Part shown: positions 35,261-44,016 of the stretch, one piece after another
How positions within the stretch are numbered: the first letter of the stretch is position 1
How the letters are laid out: each line of letters opens with the position of its first letter
From: Desulfobotulus pelophilus
GTDB lineage: Bacteria; Desulfobacterota; Desulfobacteria; Desulfobacterales; ASO4-4
Length of the DNA: 64,000 nucleotides
Assembly: GCF_026155325.1 (NCBI RefSeq)
Contig: NZ_JAPFPW010000001.1
Location: 248,001-312,000, forward strand
Reading direction: 5' to 3'
Notes under the pieces: model-generated
What the model was told of the DNA's origin: nothing
What the model saw: the letters and a program-made list of their open reading frames with translations, nothing else
Databases searched by the model: none
Translations under genes and position numbers: made by a program

Positions 35261-36015
35261 GGTTCACCTTCCATTGACGGATGTCCATAGGGTCTGCCTT
35301 TTCTGTGGCCCCATCCCCGGTGGTATGGGAGAGTACCCCGAAGCAGGATGCAGAGACTTTGTTTTTTATAACAGAAATGGAAAGAAATTTCTGATAAAGT
35401 AGCATGGAAACACAGCTTCTCGGGCTGCACGGTGTCCTTCATATTCATTGCTGATGAACAGTCAGGTGCATTGGGTCAGGGTGTTTTTCAGGACGTGTTT
35501 TGAAAGATGGCCTTTTGCAGACGTACAAGATAAAACGGTTCCTCCGGACTCGGGGAGTGAGCAGATGATGGGGTCTGCCCCTGCTTTGGGAGGATTCTGG
35601 TTTGTCATCTTCTGTTGAAACCATGACCGGCGTCACCGGACTCCCGTATCCCGGATGCTTTTGTGCCTCCATGAAAGGCTTGATGGATAATGGGCTGTAA
35701 CGATTCATGGAGGGTACAGAATCCATCATCGGTCAGCCGTTCCATATCATTCTGCAAAGAGGGCATACTTTTATGGACGGGGTAGGGCGTTTTTCTCACG
35801 AAAGGGGGAAACAGGTGGCCTTTTTTTTTAACAGGTTCCAAAAAAGGAAGGGAAAAGAGGATGTCCTGTTCTCATATTCTGCACCTGCATTATGTGCTGC
35901 GGTCCATAGGAGGATTGCTCAAAAAAAAATGGTAGAGTGCAATATCCTAATTGTAGTTTGGAATGATTGAATTTCTGCTGATGGGTCTGATGCTTGATAC
36001 AGTGGAGGCATGTGT
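35261..36015. other. 755-bp spacer without a recognisable gene
   Basis: Short frames on both strands (for example 35605-35841 minus and 35707-35970 plus) overlap one another and resemble no family I know. No clear terminator or repeat is visible. The right end should hold the promoter of the protease gene. Confidence 0.5.
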
Positions 36016-39000
36016 ATGCACAGGAATACGGGGCGGAGTATTTTTTCCAGTAGTTTGGGCTGTCTGATTTTGTGGATCTGTTTCCTCTTGCCATCCATGG
36101 TTGGGGCAGCCAGCACTCGGCTGATTGTGGAACTGGAAGAAACACCCCTTGTCTGGCGGAACGACCAGAATTCCAGTTTTATGGCAAAGGAACGGCTGGA
36201 TTTTCAGCAGGCAGAAACCCGGAGGCACCTGTCTGCCATGGAAGCCCGCCAGGATAAGGTTTTGAGCAGTATGAGAACGGCCGTATCCGGGCTGAGGCTG
36301 GCAGTTTTCCGGGATGAGGAAAACCGTATGCGGGAGCATCGGTACAGTATTGTTTTTAACGGTTTTACCGTAGAAACCAATGGGGAAGATACGGATAGCC
36401 TTATGGAAAGGCTGAAAGGAGTACCGGGCGTGAAAGCCGTTTATCCGGTACAATCCTACTCTCCTTCCATGTATAAAAGTCTGGATCTTATTCATGCCCC
36501 TGTCCTTTGGGAACACCCGGTCATTGGAGGTAAATGGAAGGCTGGCAGGGGTATCCGGGTTGCCAGCATGGATGGCGGTGTTCATAAAAATGCCCCCATG
36601 TTTGATCCGGCAGGTTTTTCTTATCCGGCAGGTTATCCCCGTGGCGGGTTGGGATTGAAGGCAAACAACAATGGAAAAATTATTGCGTCAAGGGTTTATT
36701 ACCGGCCTGGAGATCCCCCTGCTGCCGGGGATATGGAGCCATGGCCCGGTCCTGAAGGTGATTCCCATGGGGTGCATACGGCAGGAACGGCTGCTGGGAA
36801 TCCTGTTCAGGCAGCTTTTCTTGGGAGGATTTTTGAAATCAGTGGGGTGGCACCTGCTGCCTGGGTTATGAGCTATAAAGTCTTCTATCTGAGCCGGGAG
36901 GGTAAAATGACCTTCGAGACTCCCGAAGGTATTGCCGCACTGGAGGATATGGTGAGGGACGGGGCAGATGTGGTGAATTGTTCCTGGGGTACGGGGCCTT
37001 TCAGTACGGGTGGTGCATATGATCCTTTGGATACGGCTTTACTGAACGCGTGGCGGGCTGGGGTTTTTGTGGTGATGTCTGCAGGAAACAGCGGGCCGTA
37101 TAGAGGGACTGCGGATCATCCTTCCGAAGAATATATCAGTGTTGCGGCCAGTACAACCGGTGGCAGCATTGCCGGCGGAAGCCTTGCCATAGCCGGACCT
37201 TTACCTGTTCCGGGAGAATACCTGAAGCTTGAGGTTGGAATTTCAGATTACGGGAAGATTCCTTCTCTTGGCTCCCGCAGCAGCTATTTTTTCAAAACAG
37301 CTGCCAGTGTGGAGCCGGATAATGTGACCGCCTGTGAACCCTTTGACGGTAAGCCCTTTGAGGGGTTGGCCACTGTGGTAAGAAGGGGAGGGTGCAATTT
37401 CGATGACAAAGTTCTGAATGCGTACAGGGCTGGTGCTGATTTTGTGGTGATCTATAACAATAATGGCGACGAGATTCGTGATCTTTCCTGTTATATGGAA
37501 AACTGTGATGAAGTAGGCGCCTTTGCTGTTTTTACGGGGGAGACTCATGGAAAGGCCCTTGAGAGCTGGTATGACAGTTATCAGGAGAGATCTGAATTGA
37601 TTTTTGATTTTACACCCTATCAGCTGGGTAACCGTGCCGATGAAGTTGCTGATTTCAGCAGTCGCGGACCCGGAGTCGGGTATACGCTGAAACCGGATAT
37701 CATGGCTCCCGGTGTGAATATTCTTTCTCAGGGATATGGACCCCTTGCAGAGGGTGAAGAAAAACATTTTGGTTTTGGTCAGGCTTCTGGAACATCCATG
37801 GCTGCCCCCCATATTGCCGGAGCTGCAGCCCTTTTAAAACAGCGTTACCCTTTATGGTCCAATGAGGATATTAAATCGGCTCTGATGTCCACGGCTAGAT
37901 TTATGGATATCTACACCCACGATGGAAAACCGGCTCAGCCTCTGGACATGGGAGCGGGCAGGGTGGATCTGTCGAAGGCTGCGGATCCAGGAGTTATTCT
38001 CACACCCCCGTCCCTTGGTTTCGGGGTTGTGGAGAAGGAGGGAGAAAAAACACTTTCCCTTTCTCTCCGAAGCATTCTCCCGGAAGCAAAAACCTATCAT
38101 ATCAGCACTGTTTATACGGGAGATGGCTTTGATGCCGTCCGTCCTCTGGACGGTTTTCATGGGGAGCCTCTATCCCTTACCCTGCCAGCCTTTGGTACGG
38201 CTTCCATCAATGTGCGCTTTGAAGGAAAGGGTTCTGTGGGAGATCATCAGGGATATGTTCTGTTGGAAAGTGACACGCACCGGGTTCATTTTCCCGTATG
38301 GGCAAGGGTTCAGGAAGCCCGGGGCAGCGGTTCAAAAGTTCTTCTTCTGGATATGGACGGCAGTTCCTTTGATGGCAATCTGAAAAATTACAGAGACTAT
38401 TATACAGATGCTCTCCATGCCCTTGGGAAAACCTGCGATGTACTGGATGTGAACCCGGACTTAAAAAATGTACAGCTTCCGGAGGCGGCTGTACTGGCAG
38501 CCTATGAGGCCGTACTCCTTTTTTCCGGAGACAGCAGCAAGTCGACCCTTGTGGGTGGAGACTTGGACCGTCTGATGGAGTACGTCAATGATGGTGGTCT
38601 GGTCATTGCCATGGGGCAGAATATGTTTTCCCGGGTTCTGGCGAACACGTCTTTCTTGTACAGCCGATTCAATGTCAGGGTTATTTCGGAAAGCGTTACG
38701 GGAGGGCAGTTGCCGGATTCTTATGTGATAGTTGCTGAAAATGTACCTCCTGCATTCAGGGATGTTTTTCTGGATCTGCGGGATGGTGGAGACGGAGCTT
38801 CCAATCATGGAAATATGGATGAGTTCAGTGAAGGTATTGTACGCTACCCCGGCAGAACTGCAGTGGGAAATGGTTATTTAGCACAGATTTCAAAGGGCCT
38901 GCTGACCCTTGAAAAACCTGCTCTTATTCAACCGGGGATTTTGGTGGCATCTGCCATGGGCCTGGAGGGAATGAACAATGATACCGGGGCTATGGCAAGG

Positions 39001-39387
39001 GAGGCCTTTCTGGGAAAAATATTCAGCTGGGCCTTGGATAAGCCGGATATGATGATAGAGGATGTATCTGAAAAGCATGAAAATCAGATGGAAATGAGCC
39101 GCTTTGAAGTAGGGTATTCTTCCGATACCGAAGGCATTGAACTTCTTTCCGTCCGTTGGGATATGGGAGACGGAAAAGGTTATCAAGGGCCATATGGGTT
39201 ACCCATGATTGGTTATGTCTATGAAAAATGCGGACCCTATACCCTGCGTGCAGAGGTTCTGGACAGCTTTGGCAATCATACCATAAACAGTCTGGACGTG
39301 ACCATTACCCGTTGTCTGAATAAAAATGAACCATCTTCCGGTTCTTCTTCCGGTTGCTTTATTGGTGAGCTGGCGGAAGGTTTGTAA
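36016..39387 (+). CDS. Secreted subtilisin-family serine protease with inserted PA domain
   Basis: This 1123-residue exported protease has a signal peptide (LGCLILWICFLLPSMVGAAS) and an inhibitor-type propeptide to about 150. The S8 catalytic domain has Asp186 (VASMDGGV), His251 (GDSHGVHTAGT), Asn358 (MSAGNSGP) and Ser594 (SGTSMAAPHIAGAAALL). A PA domain is inserted at about 430-535 (ATVVRRGGCNFDDK). A long C-terminal region follows, with Fn3-like and PKD-like segments. The protein ends in a Ser-rich linker and a GCFI motif with only eight residues after it, resembling a shortened CFI-box sorting tail. The ATG at 36016 has GGAGG 7 nt upstream; the ATG at 36010 is too close. It probably degrades extracellular protein for the peptidases nearby. 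Confidence 0.9.
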   Translation: MHRNTGRSIFSSSLGCLILWICFLLPSMVGAASTRLIVELEETPLVWRNDQNSSFMAKERLDFQQAETRRHLSAMEARQDKVLSSMRTAVSGLRLAVFRDEENRMREHRYSIVFNGFTVETNGEDTDSLMERLKGVPGVKAVYPVQSYSPSMYKSLDLIHAPVLWEHPVIGGKWKAGRGIRVASMDGGVHKNAPMFDPAGFSYPAGYPRGGLGLKANNNGKIIASRVYYRPGDPPAAGDMEPWPGPEGDSHGVHTAGTAAGNPVQAAFLGRIFEISGVAPAAWVMSYKVFYLSREGKMTFETPEGIAALEDMVRDGADVVNCSWGTGPFSTGGAYDPLDTALLNAWRAGVFVVMSAGNSGPYRGTADHPSEEYISVAASTTGGSIAGGSLAIAGPLPVPGEYLKLEVGISDYGKIPSLGSRSSYFFKTAASVEPDNVTACEPFDGKPFEGLATVVRRGGCNFDDKVLNAYRAGADFVVIYNNNGDEIRDLSCYMENCDEVGAFAVFTGETHGKALESWYDSYQERSELIFDFTPYQLGNRADEVADFSSRGPGVGYTLKPDIMAPGVNILSQGYGPLAEGEEKHFGFGQASGTSMAAPHIAGAAALLKQRYPLWSNEDIKSALMSTARFMDIYTHDGKPAQPLDMGAGRVDLSKAADPGVILTPPSLGFGVVEKEGEKTLSLSLRSILPEAKTYHISTVYTGDGFDAVRPLDGFHGEPLSLTLPAFGTASINVRFEGKGSVGDHQGYVLLESDTHRVHFPVWARVQEARGSGSKVLLLDMDGSSFDGNLKNYRDYYTDALHALGKTCDVLDVNPDLKNVQLPEAAVLAAYEAVLLFSGDSSKSTLVGGDLDRLMEYVNDGGLVIAMGQNMFSRVLANTSFLYSRFNVRVISESVTGGQLPDSYVIVAENVPPAFRDVFLDLRDGGDGASNHGNMDEFSEGIVRYPGRTAVGNGYLAQISKGLLTLEKPALIQPGILVASAMGLEGMNNDTGAMAREAFLGKIFSWALDKPDMMIEDVSEKHENQMEMSRFEVGYSSDTEGIELLSVRWDMGDGKGYQGPYGLPMIGYVYEKCGPYTLRAEVLDSFGNHTINSLDVTITRCLNKNEPSSGSSSGCFIGELAEGL

Positions 39388-39457
39388 TATTTTCGCAGCG
39401 CCAGTATGATGTTCTGCAACCACATCATGTTCAGAACTTTTTCTGAAAGGAGTGTTG

Positions 39458-42097
39458 ATGGCTGAGACCGCAGAGATGCATTATCTGAAAGACTACCGCC
39501 CCTTTGATTTTGAGCTGAAGTCAACCGGGCTGGATGTCTCTATCCATGGGACATTCGTAGACGTGACAGCCCGGCTTGTGATGGAGAGACGGCAGGACGG
39601 AGATGTGCAGGCCCCCCTTTTCCTCCACGGAGAAGATCTGGAAATTCTGGGAATATGGCTGGACGGTCGGTTGCTGGCACCAAGGGAGTTTTTGCAGGAT
39701 GGTCAGGGTGTGACCTTTTTTGATGTGCCGGTTTCCTTTGAGCTTGTGACAAAGGTACGAATTTTTCCGGATACCAATACCGCACTGGAAGGTTTGTACC
39801 GGGCGGGGAGCATGCTCTGTACCCAGTGTGAGGCCGAAGGGTTTCGGAAAATAACCTTTTATCCGGACCGGCCCGATGTCATGGCCCCCTTCCATGTCCG
39901 CATTGAGGCGGACAGAAGCCTGTTTCCCGTTCTTCTGTCCAACGGTAATCCGGTGAAAAATGAAACTCTCCCGGGGAATCGTCATGCCGTATGCTGGGAG
40001 GACCCTTTTCCCAAGCCTTCCTATCTTTTTGCGCTGGTGGCGGGCGACCTCGCCTGTCAGAAAGATTTTTTTCGGACTGCCGATGGCAGGGATGTACAGC
40101 TTGCAATTTATACGGAGCATGAAAATGCAAATCAGTGCGAGCATGCCATGGTTTCTTTGAAAAAGGCCATGACGTGGGACGAGGATGTTTTTGGTCTGTC
40201 CTATGATCTGGATATGTACATGATTGTGGCCACCAATGATTTCAATATGGGGGCGATGGAAAATAAGGGTCTCAATATTTTTAACAGCAAATACGTCCTG
40301 GCCCGGCCGGAAACGGCAACGGATGGGGATTTTGAGGGCATAGAAAGTGTCATTGCCCATGAATATTTTCATAACTGGACCGGTAACCGCGTAACGGTGA
40401 AAAACTGGTTTCAGCTGTCCCTGAAAGAAGGGCTCACCGTATTCAGGGATCAGCAGTTCACAGCAGACATGCAGTCTGCTTCGGTAAAGCGGATTCAGGA
40501 TGTCCGTAGTCTCAGGGCGCGGCAGTTCCCCGAAGATGCAGGCCCCATGGCCCATTCGGTCCGTCCGGAAGCTTATCTGGAGATGAATAATTTTTATACG
40601 GCAACGGTGTACGATAAGGGGGCTGAGCTGATCCGTATGATTCATACCCTGACCGGGCCGGAAAATTTTCGTAGTGGAATGGATCTGTATTTTGCAAGGC
40701 ATGATGGCAAAGCTGTTACCTGTGAAGATTTTGTGGCGGCCATGGAAGATGCTTCTGGGGCGGATCTTTCACTTTTCCGCCTGTGGTATGCCCAGGCAGG
40801 AACTCCGGTGCTCCATGTAACGACAGATTGGGATGAAGGAAAGGGACGCCTCACCCTGCACCTGCGGCAGGACATTCCCGATACACCGGGTCAGAAAAAC
40901 AAAAAACCCATGGTGATCCCCATACGAACGGCTTTTTTCTCCCGCTCCGGTGAACAGGTTCTGCTGGATTATAGGGGAAAAAAGGATAAAGAATTTCTTC
41001 TGGTCCTGCGGAGCAAGGAGGAGAGTTTTGTCTTTGACGGTGTCTCGCTGCCCGTTGTGCCTTCTTTGTTACGGGGGTTTTCCGCCCCAGTCCGGCTCCG
41101 AATTCCGCTGAATACCGAAGAACTGGCTGTGCTGCTTGCCTGGGATTCGGATCCCTTTAACCGCTGGGAAGCGGGGCGTATGCTGGTGGAAAGAACCTTT
41201 CGGCAGCTGGTGGAAGATCACAGGGCGGGACGATCCATGGTGGTGCCGGAGGATGTGATTGCCGCTTTTCAGGCAGTCCTTGAGAATGCGGATCAGGACC
41301 CGGCCCTCGCGGCGGAAATACTGAACATGCCATCGGAAGGAGAGCTGTACCATCTGCTGGCCGCTGAAAAGATTGCCGTAAATCCCCTGATGGTTCATGA
41401 GGTGCGGGAGTTTTTTCTGGATGCTCTTGCCAGGCCCTTGAAAACTTTGTGGGAAAGGACATGGTACGCCTGCAGGACACAGGGGGCCTATGTGTTCAGG
41501 GCTGCCGATGTATCGAAAAGAAGGTTGAAAAATCTGTCTCTTTTCTGGTTGTCCCGCTTTCCGGATACGGGTTTTGGGTGGGTGGAAAGGGCTGCGGAAG
41601 AGGCTTCCTGTATGACAGACCGCATGGCAGCCCTGCAGCTGGCAGCTCATTTTCATGAAGAGGGAAGCCGGAGAATGCTGCTTGATTTCGAAAGGGAGTT
41701 TGCCCAGGATGCTTTGGTGATGGATAAGTGGTTTCAGGTTCAGGCCCTTTCCCGTAGGGAAAATACTCTGGCCAGGGTGGAAGAGCTGATGGGGCACCCC
41801 CTCTTTTCCATGAAAAACCCCAATAAAGTAAGGGCGCTCATCGGTGCTTTTGCATCGGGAAACCCATTTCGGTTTCACCGGAAAGATGGTGCGGGTTATG
41901 CATTTCTGGCGGAGCGTGTTCTGGAGCTGGATGGGTTGAACCCGCAGGTGGGATCCCGTATGGTCAGCATCCTGAATGCCTGGAAAACCTTTGAGGAGCC
42001 ATGGCGGTCGGAAATGAAAAAAGCTTTGATGCATATTCGCAAAAAAGAAGGGCTTTCTTCGGATATCCGTGAAGTTGTGGACCGTGCTCTGGCCTGA
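39458..42097 (+). CDS. pepN: Aminopeptidase N (M1 family)
   Basis: This 879-residue zinc aminopeptidase has GAMENKG (substrate N-terminus recognition) and HEYFHNWTGNRVT, the HExxH motif followed after 18 residues by the third zinc ligand Glu in LKEGLTVF. The conserved tyrosine region TATVYDKGAELIRM is also present. Length and layout match the bacterial PepN group. It removes N-terminal residues from peptides in the cytoplasm. The ATG at 39458 follows AAAGGAG; in-frame GTG and TTG just upstream are less well placed. It lies 70 nt after the secreted protease gene and could share its transcript. Confidence 0.95.
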   Translation: MAETAEMHYLKDYRPFDFELKSTGLDVSIHGTFVDVTARLVMERRQDGDVQAPLFLHGEDLEILGIWLDGRLLAPREFLQDGQGVTFFDVPVSFELVTKVRIFPDTNTALEGLYRAGSMLCTQCEAEGFRKITFYPDRPDVMAPFHVRIEADRSLFPVLLSNGNPVKNETLPGNRHAVCWEDPFPKPSYLFALVAGDLACQKDFFRTADGRDVQLAIYTEHENANQCEHAMVSLKKAMTWDEDVFGLSYDLDMYMIVATNDFNMGAMENKGLNIFNSKYVLARPETATDGDFEGIESVIAHEYFHNWTGNRVTVKNWFQLSLKEGLTVFRDQQFTADMQSASVKRIQDVRSLRARQFPEDAGPMAHSVRPEAYLEMNNFYTATVYDKGAELIRMIHTLTGPENFRSGMDLYFARHDGKAVTCEDFVAAMEDASGADLSLFRLWYAQAGTPVLHVTTDWDEGKGRLTLHLRQDIPDTPGQKNKKPMVIPIRTAFFSRSGEQVLLDYRGKKDKEFLLVLRSKEESFVFDGVSLPVVPSLLRGFSAPVRLRIPLNTEELAVLLAWDSDPFNRWEAGRMLVERTFRQLVEDHRAGRSMVVPEDVIAAFQAVLENADQDPALAAEILNMPSEGELYHLLAAEKIAVNPLMVHEVREFFLDALARPLKTLWERTWYACRTQGAYVFRAADVSKRRLKNLSLFWLSRFPDTGFGWVERAAEEASCMTDRMAALQLAAHFHEEGSRRMLLDFEREFAQDALVMDKWFQVQALSRRENTLARVEELMGHPLFSMKNPNKVRALIGAFASGNPFRFHRKDGAGYAFLAERVLELDGLNPQVGSRMVSILNAWKTFEEPWRSEMKKALMHIRKKEGLSSDIREVVDRALA

Positions 42098-42140
42098 CAC
42101 GTCATGCAGACCCAGGTTCGTGCAGCGAGGATTGAAAAGG

Positions 42141-42176
42141 AGAAGGGGTACGAAATTTGTCCGTACCCCTTCTTTT
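42141..42176. terminator. Bidirectional terminator between pepN and sat
   Basis: AGAAGGGGTACG (42141-42152) and CGTACCCCTTCT (42162-42173) form a perfect 12-bp stem between the convergent genes. Short T runs follow the stem on both strands. Confidence 0.85.
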
Positions 42177-42217
42177 GCATCATCACACCTCCACCCGTAG
42201 TGGATGGGGATTTTTTG

Positions 42218-43495
42218 TTACTGGCCAGCACCCGTTGCAGCGGAGTGGGTTTTGATTTCTACTTTTTCGGTCAGGCCTGCATAGTATTCACGCAGGATGT
42301 CGAGAACTTCGTCGCGACCAAAGTGATCGGCAATGGGCGCACCTTCGGAAAGGCCTTTGCGCAGCATGGTACCGGAAAGGATAACGCGGTCTTCTTTGCC
42401 GTGGGGGCAGGTGCGCAGAGAAGCCATGCCGTCGCACTTGGTGCAGTAGAAGGTCCAGTCGATTTTCAGCGGGGTGCACTTCAGTGCCTTGCCATCTTCG
42501 GCAGGGTAGGGGATTTTGTCAAAGATGGTCTGGGCTTCGAACATACCGTAGAAGTCGCCAACACCAGCGTGGTCACGGCCGATGATCATGCGGGATACGC
42601 CATAGTTCTGACGGAAAGTGGCATGCAGGAGGCCTTCACGGGGTCCGGCATAGCGCATATCCAGAGGGTAGCCGCCCTGTACCACGTTTTCTTTGACAAA
42701 GTACTTGTCCACGAGGGTATCAATGCATCGTACACGAACGCGGGCAGGAATATCGCCGGGCTTCAGGTTGCCAACGAGGGAGTGAATGAACACACCGTCA
42801 CAGACTTCCACAGCGATTTTAGCCAGGTATTCGTGGGAACGGTGCATGGGGTTACGCAGCTGCAGAGCAGCAACATCGCTCCAGCCGCGCTCATCAAAGA
42901 TGGCCCGTGCCTGTGCAGGGGAGAGATATACACCTTTATAACGCTCGGGATAGATACCTTCGGAAAGGACCTTGACAGGACCAGCCAGGTTGAAGTCTTT
43001 CTGTCCCATAACCATCTGCACGCCGGGGTGATCTTCTTCGGCGATTTTCCAGAATTCTTCGGCGGTCTTGGTGCCTTCGCCCATGAATACTTTTTCGCAT
43101 TCCCAGCGCTTGTTGGCTTCGGTCATTTCGAATTTTTCGGTTACTTTCATGGTAGCCATGATTTCTCCGCCAGCCGTGACCAGAGCAACTTCTTCGCCGT
43201 CCTTGATGGTTTCGGCATCGGCTTTGTCAGCGGAGAGGGTTACGGGGATGGGCCAGAAAGTACCGTCTGCCAGAAGGAAGTTTTCGCAAACGCCTTTCCA
43301 GTCAGCCTTGGTCATGAAGCCGGTAAGGGGGGAAAATCCACCGATACCCATCATGATCAGGTCACCTTCTTCACGGGGGGTGATGGTGATTTTTTTGAGA
43401 CCTTCGGCTTTTTTCAGCTCGGCTTCTTTTGCCGCACCTTCCAGAAGACAGCAGGTAAGGCCTTTTCCACCATGGGGGGCTACAAGATTGGACAT
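42218..43495 (-). CDS. sat: Sulfate adenylyltransferase (dissimilatory ATP sulfurylase)
   Basis: This 425-residue homo-oligomeric enzyme converts sulfate and ATP to adenosine phosphosulfate and pyrophosphate, the activation step of sulfate respiration. It shows the [11 protein letters not shown] motif (212-222, nucleotide binding), GRDHAGVG near 310 and a metal-binding cysteine cluster [17 protein letters not shown] near 352-368, as in sulfate-reducer enzymes. There is no fused APS kinase domain. The start has AAGGAG upstream. It stands alone, without aprBA or qmo in the window, and has its own promoter candidate. Confidence 0.97.
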   Translation of the reverse strand: MSNLVAPHGGKGLTCCLLEGAAKEAELKKAEGLKKITITPREEGDLIMMGIGGFSPLTGFMTKADWKGVCENFLLADGTFWPIPVTLSADKADAETIKDGEEVALVTAGGEIMATMKVTEKFEMTEANKRWECEKVFMGEGTKTAEEFWKIAEEDHPGVQMVMGQKDFNLAGPVKVLSEGIYPERYKGVYLSPAQARAIFDERGWSDVAALQLRNPMHRSHEYLAKIAVEVCDGVFIHSLVGNLKPGDIPARVRVRCIDTLVDKYFVKENVVQGGYPLDMRYAGPREGLLHATFRQNYGVSRMIIGRDHAGVGDFYGMFEAQTIFDKIPYPAEDGKALKCTPLKIDWTFYCTKCDGMASLRTCPHGKEDRVILSGTMLRKGLSEGAPIADHFGRDEVLDILREYYAGLTEKVEIKTHSAATGAGQ

Positions 43496-43553
43496 GCGTT
43501 CTACTCCTTTTTTTTCTGGGGGGGTTAGTAATTATATGGATTTGCGATCCGAA

Positions 43554-43571
43554 GTTGCCCCATTGGGCAAC
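43554..43571 (-). repeat. Hairpin in the sat leader
   Basis: GTTGCCC and GGGCAAC form a 7-bp stem around CATT, about 58 nt before the sat start. It may stabilise or regulate the leader. Confidence 0.5.
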
Positions 43572-43595
43572 CATTCATTTCTTCTTAAGTATGTC

Positions 43596-43624
43596 TGCTT
43601 AATAAGAAAGCAGAACTTTGTCAA
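43596..43624 (-). promoter_or_regulatory. Candidate promoter of sat
   Basis: A perfect -35 TTGACA (43619-43624, minus strand) is followed at 17 nt by TAAGCA (43596-43601), a poor -10. Other -10 choices nearby are possible, so only the -35 is secure. Confidence 0.45.
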
Positions 43625-44016
43625 GGTGAGAAATCCTGAAAGGCAGGTCAAATGGGCCATATCACAGGGATCTTTGCATATATTTTAGGCCCTTCGACAG
43701 GTGGCAGGGTATCTTCGGGCCTTTCGGGTGATGTGGGTCCCTTCTGCGACCTTTTTCAGTTTCCGGAGCAGGAGAAAGAGATTGAATCTCTTTACTGGAT
43801 TGGGTACAAAGTGCCTGATTAAAAAAAGAAAGGGAATGGTAAATGTTTATAAACAATTCCTTTACAATCAAAAGCATGCAACAGATCCAACCGTTTGCTT
43901 TATAAGTGTTTTACGGGTAACGATTTGTTTCAGCGTCTTGTCAACGGGTGCTGAATGAAAAGCTGCCGGAGCCGCCGGAGCTGTTCCGGGTACAGAATAA
44001 GGATGAGAGGAATGTC
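43625..44016. other. Divergent spacer between sat and acnB
   Basis: No gene is seen. An AT-rich tract at about 43840-43930 probably contains the acnB promoter. A weak AGGCCC/GGGCCT hairpin lies at 43687-43722. The acnB frame is open from 43948, but its family N terminus begins at 44017. Confidence 0.5.

Noticed and set aside
42104-43528. 474-codon plus-strand frame
   Set aside because: Antisense shadow of sat; sat has all catalytic motifs and a good ribosome binding site.
43948-44016. 23-residue N-terminal extension of AcnB
   Set aside because: AcnB proteins begin at the MISEYRGH-type segment; GAGAGG precedes that ATG.
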